Shown here: one piece after another, positions 22,011 through 34,000 of the stretch
Numbering within the stretch: position 1 is the first letter of the stretch
Layout: each line of letters starts with the position of its first letter
Assembly (NCBI GenBank): GCA_036936605.1
Contig: JAUPFV010000002.1
Location: 317,952,893 to 318,016,892, forward strand
DNA length: 64,000 nucleotides
Source of the DNA: Limnanthes douglasii subsp. nivea
Taxonomy: Eukaryota; Streptophyta; Magnoliopsida; Brassicales; Limnanthaceae
Direction of reading: 5' to 3'
Position numbers and translations under genes: made by a program
Notes under the pieces: model-generated
The model's database searches: none
What the model saw: the letters and a program-made list of their open reading frames with translations, nothing else
Told to the model about the DNA's origin: nothing

Positions 22011-25000
22011 TTATGATATTTTTATTGATTTTTGGACTTAATTTTTTTTATTTTTTACTATAATATATATTATTTAATTAATTATATTGGTAAACGGAGT
22101 AACTCTCGTCGCGTCGCCACAACTTTTTGACCCCTCGTCGTCGCGAGGCATCGCACGTCGCTTAAATCTATGACTTGGAATTTATATTAATACCAATATA
22201 TCCTTTAACCTTTTCTCACTCTCTCTCTCTTATAAAAAAATACCATATATTCAAACTATATTTTTAAAAAAATCCGACACATTATTGGTTTATTTTTTTA
22301 AGACAAACAAAACTAGATCCATTTAAGATTTTTTTGATTTTTTTGATTTTGTTTTTTTGTTAAGCAATTACGTATAATTGGGTTGCCAAATCAGTGAAGA
22401 AAAAGAAATTGTGTTCAATTGGGTAATTACGTGTAAATTTGTTGTAAAAATAAGAAGAAAATGGTTGCGTAAATATGACGTTTGGTTGCAAAATAAGTCT
22501 AATTCTGTGAGAAAAATATATAATTTGTTTTTATAAAAATAAGTGTTAATAAGGGTTGTAGTTGCGAAAATATGTGCATTTTTATATTGAAAGAACTTTT
22601 AAAAAATGGACTGTGTTTCGGGTGCAAATATACATGTAATTGGGTTGTAAAAAACCAATTGTGATCCAATCACGTAATTAAGTGCAAACGTGTTGCGAAA
22701 TAAAAAAGAAATAGTTTCGTAAACATGACTTTTGGTTGCGAAATAAGTCTAATTGTGTGAAAAAACAAAATAAAACTTACTTGTGCGAAAATAAATGTTA
22801 GTTTGGTGTGAAACAACTAAATTTTTTGTTGTTGTAAAAATATGTGCATTTTGTGTTGAAATTGTTTTTTTATCAAATAATAACATTAAATTGTTTTCCT
22901 GGTGCGATAATACGTGTAATTTGGTTGTAAACAACAATTTTGGTTCATTTCTATAATTATGTGCAAATGTGTTGCGAAAATAAGAAAAAAATGGTTGCGT
23001 AATTTAAACTTTTGGTAACAAAATAAGTCTGATTGTGTGAAAAAATAAAATACAACTTCTTTTTAAAAAAAATTAGTAATACTTGGGTGTGAAAGAACTT
23101 CTGTAGTTTTGAAAATATGTGCATTTAAAAAAAATAGATTGTGTTCCGGGTGCAAAATTACGTGTAATGTGGTTGCAAATATAGGAAAAAAAATTTACCA
23201 AAAAAATCACTCATAGATCTTGTATTATTCTTCTTCAAAAAATATAAATATATGTGTCTTTAGATTTTTTTTTAGTTAGGATTTGAAAGATATGGTGTTT
23301 TGAAGGTTACAAATAATTAATTATGAAGGGTTTACGTGTTTTGTTTGTTCATGAGTATTATTGGAAGCATTTATGTTGCAGGTGGTTAGTGGTAAAGTTC
23401 AAAATCCAGGTGGTCATTGATACTTTTCATCTTTACCGAGTGGTTATCAGTAACTTATCATATTATAAATGGTACACACATTGGGCACACTATGAGTATT
23501 AAGCTTCTTTAATGCGGGTAAAATTTCTCAATGACGGGAACCACATAGAGACAATTTATTGACCAACTTTTATTTAGTTGTCATAAGCGTTCTCATTGTA
23601 GGATACATCCTTCCAAAATTCGGTTGGTTTGTGATTATCTCTTCCACATTCAACTATACTCATTGTCAACATGATGAGTTCTAAGTTTAAACTACACTTT
23701 TTTGTGCCCGTCTTTATTCTCCTCACCTTATGTGTCTTTGGTTTTTACATTTACTTACCAGGGTTCCCATAAGCATAAAATAACCGAGGAGCATTCTCGT
23801 GTTTTCCATCATTGTACGTACTGATCATTAATGCATAACCCATACCTCTACAGACACGTATTAACTATATTGTAAGTTTGGATTTCATGTTGTGCGTATG
23901 TGTGGTGAAAAATGAGTGAGATCTAGTAACATAATACGCTCTGGAAGCAATTTTGGTCTCCTAAATTATAAAACTGTTAATAAATTGATATACAACTACG
24001 TAAGTGGTATTTTTTGGATATTTATCACAAACAAAACAATAAAAAAACTACTTTTTAAAATAAAAAATAGCTAATCTTGAGAACTTGTCTTGAAATCAAC
24101 TACTTTTTGTAGAAAAAACCTGAGGTCGATACGTTCTCTCATAATCAGCTGTTTTAAAAACAAAATAGCATCTTCATTTTTTTACAATTTTTACATGACA
24201 TATTTTGACCATTTTTTATGTTTGATGAATTTAAGATTTCAACATAAGATTAATGATCTTGTTAATGATTTGGGTGACACTTTTCGGTCTTGATTTATTA
24301 TTCTATGTTTCTATTTGGTTGTCCTTGTTTGATTTAAAAAAATATAAAAAAATATTAGGCTTTTGAGGTTTAAATTCATGAAGTTTGGGAGTATAAATTG
24401 GATTAGGTAGGATTTTATTTTATATTTTTCATAAATTCAAAGTTAAATATGAGAGTGATAGAAAATATAAAATTTAAAGTCAACTAAAATATTAAAAGAT
24501 AAAGTCATGTGCTGTATTTTTTTTCGCACGAGGGAAATAACAAGATCATTGAGGATAATACATCTTCCCATATTCCATATATAGCGTTGCATGATTGTTT
24601 CCAAATAAACTCGTGATATTTTGAACTGCTTGTTAAATGAGATATATAAAAATAATTTGGATCTTACCACAATTAGATAAAGGCTAAGAGAAGTTCAACG
24701 ATGAGTTATATAGTGACTAAAAACCATTTGTACTCCTCGATATCACTATTGTTACATTATGATCTTCTATATAACTATTTTTGTAACATTTTAATCTTGT
24801 GTTTCAAAAACTAGCATATTTTAGTTTATCTATACTATATTTGTTTTAACTAATGACCATTTACACATTATATATATATATATATAATTTAACTTATTTA
24901 GATAATAAATTTATATTTTATTCTATTTTATTCTTCCTCATATTCTTTTCTCTCTAAATCAAAACTTAGAAATCAAACCATTTGATTACTAAATTATAAA

Positions 25001-26880
25001 CCTAGAACTCGAAATCGTCTTTTTTATTTTTCTTTTTATTCTCCCCCAATTTTAAAATTTTATTTTTGTACTTCAATTCTCAAATATCAAAAGATCATTC
25101 CTATACATCAGTGAAAAAACCCATCAATTTACATATCCTAAAAGATCAAGCGAAAATAGAAAGCCTCAAGCTTTGTATTCTTTTTTCTTTCTTTTTGGTG
25201 TATAATAAAACCAATATTCATATTTTTTTTACTTAAAAAAGATAATATCTCTTGTATTAACTTAAAAATAGAGCAAACCTCATTTCACCTTATCGGGAAT
25301 CATACTTTTTAAATGAAACCACATGAGTCGCTCCGTGTTTGGTTTTAACTTGTAATGATTATATAGATTTGATTGTTAAAGTCATTTCCTATCAATTCCG
25401 ATGCCTATTTAGTTATTGTTAAACTATCTGAGCACATTTTTGTTTAATGCGCATTTTCAAAACAGAAAGTCAAGGGTTGTTCAGCTAGTTGACGTTGCTT
25501 ATCTTTCTTTTTTTGTTGGATCTACACATAGAATTTGCGTTTTTTTGTTGACTGCTTATCCATGTTTATGGCTTGACTTATAGTCATATCGTTTTAAAAT
25601 ATTTAAAAAGCCATAAGTTTGGGCTACAAACGCACTGACTTAGGCCAAGGTTTGTTCAGCTAATTTACGCTACTTGTCCATGTTTTGGAAAATAAAAGTA
25701 CGTTATGTGCGTAAAATTCGTTTTTCATGAGGAGTTAATTAAATATACAATAATTAAAACTTAAGGAGAATTCGATGTATGAGTGAATAAAATATTTATG
25801 AAGTAAAACAATCCAATTAGACGAGCTATATGATATAGGACAAACAACTTATAAAATGAATGGCTTAAATAAGCAATGCAAGTAGACGAACTACATTATA
25901 AAGGATGAGCAAGTTATAAGATAGACGACGTAAATAAACAAGGTGATTATACGAACTAGATGTTTCTGTACATTGTCTGTTACATAGGAAAATGAAAAGA
26001 ATCAGATTTATATCAGCATAGCTAATCATGAGGTATATCTATGATGAGTTTCAAATTGAGTGGACAAATTGAAAGTAAGCAGTAAAGAGAGCAAAGATTA
26101 TCCAGCTAAAATACAGACCTAAGATATGAGGAAGAAGGAATTTGAAAACTACGCTATTGGAATATACTTAAAAATTTATAGTCCTCAAAATTCATTTGGC
26201 ATTTGGCATTCCAACTCAAAAACTGAGGGAATCCATGGATATTCTAACTCAAAAACCAGGAGAAACAATGGTAAGAGGATAATAATCGGGTGTTGATATT
26301 AAATAAAGATATTTATATAATTAAATATATATAAAAGCATGACTTTTTATTATGAATACTCTTAAAATTTAATATAAATAAAAATACACAAAAAAATGAC
26401 ACTTTCATTTTTTTCTCCAACATATTCTTTTTCTAGTTTTCATTTTTTTTCCGACATCTTTGGTATTTATTTTTAAAAATAATTTCTTGATTACCAAAAC
26501 TCAAAATAATAATAATAATAATAATAATTAATTCTAGAATGACCATTTATTAGAATAGGGTACAGCATTTTTATAATGTGTTATTTTTAAAACATAAATA
26601 ATATTACGAAACCAAACACCTAAACCCAAAACATAATATAAACGTAAAATGCGAAAACAAAATAATTTTTAACCGCTATATCCTAAAGCCGAGCTAAAAT
26701 TCAGCCAGGACAACTCTCCGACTATATACCGAGCTCAAATTCAGCAACTTCCCATTTTCGACTCTGTACATTTTTTGCAATAGAGAAAGCGTGTATTCAT
26801 CTACCACCACCAATAGTAATATGTACACAGCCTCCACTATATTCTACGTGTAAACATTGACTACCACAACGATACGATGA
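22011..26880. other. AT-rich intergenic region upstream of PAL
   Basis: No gene is supported; ORFs are short and lack known domains. Contents seen: a CG-rich island at 22095-22165 rich in CGTCGC; the tandem array at 22368-23185; two related segments at about 25465 and 25648 (GTTCAGCTA shared); three subrepeats of about 65 bp at 25811-25955 (TAGACGARCTA theme); an (AAT)n run at 26506-26528; and several TA runs. Confidence 0.55.
22368..23185. repeat. tandem array of a 250-280-bp unit, about three copies
   Basis: Anchors containing GTAATTGGGTTG-like sequence lie at 22381, 22643, 22922 and 23171, giving spacings of 262, 279 and 249 bp. Each unit repeats GTTGCGAAAATAAG, ATGGTTGCGTAA, TTGGTTGC(A/G)AAATAAGTCT and ATATGTGCATTT in the same order. 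Copies are diverged and vary by small indels. There is no coding capacity. Confidence 0.82.
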
Positions 26881-26894
26881 CCAATATCGGTTCA

Positions 26895-27154
26895 ACCTTG
26901 GGTTGGTTTGCATCCAACGGCTCAAATAAACTTCAACCAAAGCCCCCTTATAGTTTACCAACCAAACAAAATACCTAACTTCCTAGACACACCCTAACAA
27001 CTCAGTGTTCTGCTTACTATATAAGCTCCTACATCCATTACTTATTCTTCAAACAACAAAACCCAACTTACTTAAACTTAACACAGCCACTAATTTCTTC
27101 ATTCATTTGCTTACAGATATATTCTTCATCAAGTAGTGATTTCATTTTAATCAA
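26895..27154 (+). promoter_or_regulatory. PAL promoter with AC elements and TATA box
   Basis: A TATA box (TATATAA) is at 27018-27024, about 130 bp before the start codon. Upstream are three MYB-binding AC-type motifs known from phenylpropanoid promoters: ACCAACC on the minus strand (26901-26907), ACCAACC on the plus strand (26957-26963, AC-II type) and ACCTAAC (26973-26979, AC-III type). A pyrimidine/AC-rich leader of about 100 bp follows. This is the arrangement expected of a native, MYB-regulated PAL gene. The motifs were found by eye; activity is an inference. Confidence 0.8.
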
Positions 27155-29280
27155 ATGGCTAAGAACAGTGGATCATTGGATACTTTATGCAACAAAACAA
27201 ACATGCCTGATCCTTTGAGCTGGGGCTTGCAGCTGACAAACTCAAGGGCAGCCATTTAGATGAGCTCAAGGAAATGGTGGCCGAGTACAGGAAGCCCCTT
27301 GTGAAACTTGGTGGGGAAAACCTTACTATTGCACAGGTGGCGGCCATCTCCAATCGTGATCTCGGAGTTCAGGTAGAGCTGGCAGAGTCGGCTAGAGCTG
27401 GTGTTAAGGCTAGCAGTGACTGGGTGATGGACAGCATGAGCAAAGGTACTGACAGCTATGGTGTCACCACCGGCTTTGGCGCTACTTCTCACCGTAGGAC
27501 TAAACAAGGCGGTGCCCTGCAAAAGGAACTTATCAGATTTCTTAATGCCGGCATTTTCGGAGCAGACGCTTCACAGGCACTGCCTCTCTCGGCCACCAGA
27601 GCTGCCATGCTTGTGCGTATCAACACTTTCCTTCAAGGCTACTCGGGTATCAGATTCGAGATCCTGGAAGGTATCACCAAGCTCATCAACAATAACATCA
27701 CTCCATGCCTCCCTCTGCGCGGCACCATCACAGCTTCTGGGGATCTCGTGCCTCTCTCTTACATCGCTGGGCTACTTACCGGCCGCCCTAATTCCAAGGC
27801 CACCGGACCTGATGGCCAAACCCTCAAGGCGGAGGAAGCATTTTCGTTAGCCGGAATCAATTCTGGTTTTTTTGAGCTGCAGCCGAAAGAAGGCCTTGCA
27901 CTTGTGAATGGCACAGCAGTAGGCTCGGGTATGGCTTCCATGGTACTTTTCGAAACCAACGTTCTCGCCACTCTGTCTGTGGTCTTATCAGCGGTTTTCG
28001 CAGAGGTGATGAACGGTAAACCAGAGTTCGCTGACCATCTGACTCATAAACTAAAGCACCACCCTGGCCAAATCGAGGCTGCAGCCATAATGGAACACAT
28101 TCTCGAAGGAAGCTCATACATGAAACGAGCCAAGGAATTGCACGAGATGGATCCATTGCAGAAACCAAAGCAAGACCGCTATGCTCTAAGAACTTCGCCA
28201 CAATGGCTAGGCCCACAGATCGAAGTGATTAGGCAAGCCACTAAATCGATTGAGAGAGAGATTAACTCCGTCAACGACAACCCTCTGATCGACGTGGCCC
28301 GAAACAAAGCCTTGCATGGTGGAAACTTCCAAGGAACGCCCATTGGTGTTTCGATGGATAATACTCGATTGGCCATTGCTGCAATTGGAAAACTCATGTT
28401 CGCACAGTTCACCGAGCTTGTGAATGACTTGTACAACAATGGGTTACCCTCAAATCTTACGGCCAGCCGGAATCCGAGCTTGGATTATGGATTCAAAGGA
28501 GCTGAAATTGCTATGGCTAGTTATTGTTCAGAGCTCCAGTTTCTTGGGAATCCAGTGACCAATCATGTCCAATCTGCTGAACAACACAATCAAGACGTCA
28601 ACTCGTTGGGGCTGATTTCTGCGAGAAAAACAGCAGAGGCAGTAGAGATTTTGAAGCTCATGTCCTCCACATTCTTGGTGGCGCTTTGCCAAGCCATCGA
28701 TTTAAGGCATCTCGAAGAAAACTTGATGCAGACTGTTAAAAACACAGTGAGCCATGCTGCCAAGAAGGTCTTAACCACGGGATTCAACGGAGAACTCCAT
28801 CCTTCGAGATTCTGTGAAAAAGATCTACTCAAAGTGATCGATCGCGAGTACATTTTCAGCTATATAGAGGATCCTTGCAGTGGTACGTACCCCCTCATGC
28901 AAAAACTGCGACAAGTCCTTGTCGACCATGCTTTGACAAACGGAGAGAGCGAGAAGGATGTTAGCACTTCGATTTTCCAGAAGATTGCGGATTTTGAAGC
29001 TGAACTCAAAGTTGTTTTGCCTAAAGATGTAGAGAGCACAAGGGCAGCATATGATAGTGGAGACTCTGCCATCCCCAACCGTATTGAGGAATGCAGGTCC
29101 TATCCTCTATACCGGTTTGTGAGGGAAGGGCTCGGAACGGAGTTGCTGACCGGAGAGAAAGTGAGGTCGCCTGGGGAAGAGTTAGACAAGGTGTTCTCGG
29201 CAATGTGTGAAGGAAAGTTGATCGATCCGATGCTTGAGTGTCTCCAGGACTGGAATGGTGCTCCTCTTCCAATCTGTTGA
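27155..29280 (+). CDS. PAL: phenylalanine ammonia-lyase, intronless, with a one-base frameshift near the start
   Basis: Removes ammonia from L-phenylalanine to give trans-cinnamate, the entry step of phenylpropanoid metabolism; a cytosolic homotetramer. The uninterrupted frame is 27274-29280 (668 residues, from Met in MVAEYRKP). Catalytic Tyr62 ([11 protein letters not shown]), the MIO-forming Ala154-Ser155-Gly156 ([11 protein letters not shown]) and the Phe89-Leu90 pair (LIRFLNAG), which favours phenylalanine over tyrosine, are present. The C-terminus [13 protein letters not shown] is complete. The expected start is ATG 27155, giving about 40 extra residues and the usual family length of about 710. 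But between 27225 and 27232 one base is missing (TTGCA where TTGGCA is expected after DPLSWG), so that frame stops at about 27257-27259. Translation could begin at 27274, giving an N-shortened enzyme, or the gene is a pseudogene, or the assembly has an error. The intron found in most angiosperm PAL genes (in the Arg codon of HRRTKQGG) is absent. Confidence 0.95.
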
Positions 29281-29790
29281 TTCTTATAGAAGTTTAATAT
29301 CTTACGAAATCGTATACTAAAGGCAAATGCCTAAGTTTATAGCAAATTGAGTGTAACTGGATTGACATTTATATCAAACATTTTTTTATACACAGCATGT
29401 CCCTAAAACCGAAGTGCTTAGATTTACGAATACAAGGTCTTCATTGCAACGCAATTCATAAAAACTGCTAAAAGTTCAGTAAAACCTTAACCTCAAACAA
29501 ATTAATAACATATCTAGCATCAACAAGTAATGAGTCGAGTAGTTACCTCGCACTACGATAAGCACAAGGAAAACCACCGCACTAAGAAGAAAACAAATAT
29601 AAACAAGTGAATCACTTGACTTGAAGTGAACTAGGCAAAAGCTTCTGGAGAAAAATGGACTCTAGTGTTTTTCTAATGTTCTTGGGAAGGAATCAAACAT
29701 TGATAGGCCTAATCTCTAAACTAGAACTACAGAGAAACCATTGCAATGAAATCGCTAACCTGAGTAAAGCAGAATAGCAAGTCGATGAAA
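29281..29790. other. PAL 3' flank
   Basis: AT-rich; presumably holds the 3' UTR and polyadenylation site. No clear AATAAA signal, no poly(A) tract and no gene was seen. Confidence 0.5.
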
Positions 29791-29962
29791 CCCCCTGGTA
29801 GCGGAGTTAGTTGAGTATGGTATGCCAGTGACAAAGTTCATGAGTTCGAGTCCTGTCACCTTGTGTGGTTCACCTTCTGCGTTGGTTTGCAGGCTATCGC
29901 GTCTGCGCATTCATTGCACTCTGAATAGCGGCTGCGGTTCCTCCCAAAAAAAATCGATGAAA
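29782..29962 (+). mobile_element. tRNA-derived SINE with target duplication
   Basis: Body 29791-29953 (163 bp), flanked by TCGATGAAA (29782-29790 and 29954-29962). A tRNA-like head carries an A-box-like stretch (TAGCGGAGTTAGTTGAGTATGG region) and a B box AGTTCGAGTCC (29843-29853), the internal RNA polymerase III promoter. It ends in a run of eight A after CTCCC. It is not a functional tRNA: no acceptor stem pairs. It lies about 510 bp downstream of the PAL stop, same strand. Confidence 0.88.
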
Positions 29963-31870
29963 TCTATACGACCTGACAGTTGGGCATGGCTAAGACATTC
30001 TCCAAAAAATTTAGTAAACGGTTCCATTAAAGAACGAATATATAACGGATCGGATCGTAGACGGGTGGAAATCTTATAAATGTGGCTTTTTTTAGTAATT
30101 AGTAAATATATATTTATAGGTATATTTTATAGAGTATAAATTGCCTATATTTTCTATCTTAATTTTTTAATTTTTTTTATTTAATCTAACATTATGTTAT
30201 TTTTTAGGTTCGTCACCAAAAGTTATGATACATCGTGTTCAAAAATATTACACCCGCTACGGGTTGGGCTGGGTTCGGGTTCGGGTACAAAAACAACGTG
30301 TCCAAACGGGTCGGCCTGAACCTGGTCCAGAACCTGGTCCATTGCAATCCCTAGTTCTCTCATTCTTAAAAAAAATACATAAAAGTGGTTTTAAAATTGA
30401 AAGACTATTTCCTCCATTAACTTTTTTCCATTTAATTTCTCAAAAGAATATAATTTTTTACAATTAATATTGCACTTTTTTTTTATTTTTTTTATTTTTT
30501 ATTTTTTATTTAACTTTTAGTTTATATTTTTATGTTATTTTGTACTATTTACTTTTATTTCTAACAAAACACATCATGTTTTTTTAATCCCAACATATAG
30601 ATACATATTCTAACCTAAAAGCTCCAAATAATTCAAAATTTTAAAAAATTATCAAGAAGAGAAAAACATTCAAACCAAAGAATCAACATCTGAATTATCA
30701 CCCAAACCTTCCAATTTTCAAAACTCCAAAATTGAAATTCATACTGGTTCGATTCCGAGATACTCACCCAGAATAAGTTGTTTTTATAAAATACAACTGA
30801 TTCTGAGCTGCCCACATCTTTTTATATATAAAAAAACCCTAATTCTGAGTGGACAATTCAGAATTAAGTCTCAATTAATGAGTTTCTTTATACAAGAATA
30901 TCTCTTAATTCCGAGTGACTAACTCGGAATTATATGTTTTTTTAAAATATAGCACTTGTTTTTGAACTGTCCACTCAAAATTAGATACCCTTTAAAAAAA
31001 ACACATGATTCTAAATTGTCCACTCATAATTAGGTATTTTAAAAAAAATCACCACCTAATTCCGAATTTGCACTCAGATATAGGTGTAGTTTTTTTAAAA
31101 CGAATTGTAAACATTAAACAACAATTAGTAATCGTTATATAAATTCAATTTAGATAATTGAACAAATAGATGAAAACTCGTTACGGAAGCGATTATGTAA
31201 AGATCAGGTTTATATATGTGTACTATGAAACAAGGATTGAGTACAAATAATAACACTTAAAGCCAAAGTATTAGTTTTGTAACTCAATTAAATTAAATAA
31301 CTTAGTATGATCCCTCATTACAAAGCTAACTAAAAGGTATGAATGCAAGTATGATAAATTTAAACCAAATTGATTTATACATAATGAGATGTACAATGTC
31401 AATACTTCAAGTTATCGCATATTTTGTTGTATGTCGCTCTCGGGGGTTAGAAGAACCAAAAGTATCATTATTTGTTTCTATTGTGTTCTTGAACAAATAC
31501 ACAAAAAGACAAAGAACCAAATTGAAAAATCACATATGATCCAAACGAATAGGATTTAGAAGAATAAGATGCTTCTTCAAACAATCACTACTAAATGACT
31601 AGTATAACGAGTAAGTAATTATGTCCTATAAAATAAATTGATTTTTAAGGAAAAGAACGATTGTTTTATGGTATAATAAATATTTTGAGTCATCCAAAAT
31701 GATGTATCAATTGGTATTAGAGCCGATTCACTAATTAATAGATTGTAAGATTGTATGTTTAGAATCAGTTTAAAACGTGTTGTTTTAAATTTTTATAAAG
31801 AATCGTAACATTGTGAATAAATGTTGTTTGTACTCATTTAAGAGTATGTATTTAAGATTTGTTTAAAACA
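29963..31870. other. AT-rich intergenic region with GC-rich and hairpin repeats
   Basis: No gene is supported. A short GC-rich part at 30250-30350 has GGGTTCGGGT and repeated AACCTGGTCC, like fragments of hAT-type non-coding elements, but no ends were found. 30730-31090 contains about five units of a diverged roughly 65-bp repeat (see its own entry). The rest is simple AT-rich sequence. Confidence 0.5.
30730..31090. repeat. tandem repeat of about 65 bp with palindromic cores
   Basis: Units share an AATTCTGAGTGGACAATTCAG-type core: AATTCTGAGTGG/CAATTCAGAATTA near 30840, AATTCCGAGTG/CTCGGAATTA near 30910, then diverged GTCCACTCAAAATTAG, GTCCACTCATAATTAG and CTAATTCCGAATTTGCACTCAG. Several cores can form small stem-loops. 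Confidence 0.65.
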
Positions 31871-32749
31871 TATTTCGGTTGCTTTCTTCCTGGAAGCATG
31901 ATTAATATTCAATATTTTTTAGTTTAAATTAGTTTGAGTTCAAAATTAGATCTTTACTTATATTATGGCATATTTATTACTGAAAAATGATATATGCGAG
32001 ATACAAATCATAGATTGAGTGTTAAAATCATATTATCACAAGTTTGGCATGACAACGCCTGATTTTGTTGCAGTTGAAATATTTTCGGACGACGTTCGCC
32101 GCAACAACCCATATTATGGTCTTGATGAAGTCGCTTGTTCGGCGTGCCATGACCTATTCATTGCGGTGAACCGTATACTCGTCACGACAAGTCCTAATTT
32201 TTATTGGAGAAGTTTATCTTTGTAATTGCGCGTTGGTGGGGGGTACTAAGTTAGGTCTTCATTATTTAAGACATGTAACCACTAATATATTTAAACATGT
32301 TGTAATTTTTTGTATGTATGCGTTTAATTAAGATGTGTTTGAATGTTAATTGTAATTCCATGATTAAGATTGTCTATACTATGGTACATGAATCATAAAA
32401 CCAATATATTGACCTAAACAAAGGTTGGGGATCGTATGGTTTGGACGATTTATGGATTAATCCTATTATAAGCATTTTCGATCCAAAATAATATCGATAT
32501 TTGGCATATTTAATCATAAATGAGTGAAAGTTATTTATAAATCAATCATTAATTTTTAATTTTTTAAAAAAGGTCTAAATGAGGTTTCATCATGTTTTAA
32601 GTTAATTAAAATTAGATTACTAATTTTTTTCTCAAACTCATAAAATGTATGTTAGTATGTTTGTCGATATATGTTATGGTTCACATATATCATAAACACT
32701 ATGTATTTATGTATGAGAAATTGCAAAATTAATTTACAAATACATTTTG

Positions 32750-32789
<40 letters not shown>

Positions 32790-34000
32790 TTGTGTTGTGA
32801 AAGATAAATTTGGAGTTTTTACATTTAATTACTTGTTTTTCTATTTGAGGGAAACAATTATTTCCTTCTCTTATTTGCACTTTCTCTGGAAAGCGTGTGT
32901 GATTTTTTCTTGAATTAGCTTCTTAATAATTCCTCATTATAAGTTCAATAGTATTTTCGTTAATTGACATATATTTGATACTAAAAATAAATTTGACATA
33001 TGTTTTACTAAACTTAAATGTTGATCGATTAAGGTTTTATATTTTATCACACTGATTATTATGTTCCAGTAGTTTGCCACGACAATCCATGATATTGTTG
33101 AAGTGAAGTGTTATCGGACGACGTTTGTCACAACAACCCATATTATCGTCGGCATAACCTATTTGTTGCAGTGAAGTCACGTGTTCGTCGTGACAAGGCC
33201 TAATTTGTAGCGGATAAGTTTTTCGGTGCAACTGCTTGGCGATGGGGTGCTAAATTGGATCTTCTTTCTATTAGACATGTAACTACTAACAAAAATTTCA
33301 GCATAGTGTACTTTTTATTGTATGTATGTGTTTAATTAAGATATATTTAATGTAAATAGAATTACATGATTAAGATTTTCTGGACTACGGTACATGAATC
33401 ATGACACCAATATATTGAGTTAAGTTTGTTGGTAAATTGAGGTCCTATGGTTTAGACAGTTTATGGATTAATCTTATTGTAAGCATTTTCGATCCAAAAG
33501 AATGTCGATATTTAGCATATTTAATCATGAATGAGAAAAACTTATCTATAAATTAATCACTAATTTTTTAATTTAAATATTAGTATGTTTGTCCAAATGT
33601 ATCTTATTAAAGATATATGTTACGATTCACATGTAATATGCCATGCTTAAACACTGTATATGAGAAACTGAAAAAATTAATTTACATAGACATTTTGCAA
33701 AATATATACATATTTAGTTGCTCTACAAAAGATATATTTGGAGTTTTTAACTTTAACTTATTTTTTGTTATTTGAGATGAATAATTATTTCCTTTTTGCA
33801 TTATCTCCGGGAAGTATGTGTGTTTTTTTAATCATCTTCTTAGTCTTTCATCATTATAAGCTCAAAAGTATTTTTGCTAAATGACATACATTTGATACCA
33901 AAATAAATTTGACACTATTAAGTTTGACATATTTTTTACCAAACTTAAATGTTGATTGGTTAATATCATACATTTTTATCACCTTGATTATTAAGTTCTA
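31870..34000. repeat. direct duplication of a unit of about 1.0 kb
   Basis: Two diverged copies in direct orientation. Shared blocks: CGGACGACGTT...CAACAACCCATATTAT (32087 and 33116), GTATG.GTTTAATTAAGAT, TACATGAATCAT, and GCATTTTCGATCCAAAA (32472 and 33483, spacing 1011 bp). The copies also share flanking text at 32812-33068 and 33735-33998. It contains a TA run at 32752-32784 and no reliable ORF. The origin of the unit is unknown; the locally CG-rich core resembles parts of plant DNA transposons, but no terminal repeats were found. Confidence 0.78.

Noticed and set aside
26755..26890. A second small gene upstream of PAL
   Set aside because: No start-to-stop frame with domain; the region fits the promoter.
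27274..29280. PAL as a processed retrocopy because it has no intron
   Set aside because: The promoter with TATA and AC elements is present upstream and there is no poly(A) tract downstream; more likely an intronless gene, though not proven.
29790..29870. Possible tRNA gene
   Set aside because: The B box and A-box-like text are present, but there is no foldable acceptor stem; the A-tail and target duplication show a SINE.
30225..30467. 80-codon ORF with GC-rich Arg/Pro start
   Set aside because: The composition follows a GGGTTCGGGT repeat fragment and no homologous domain is visible.
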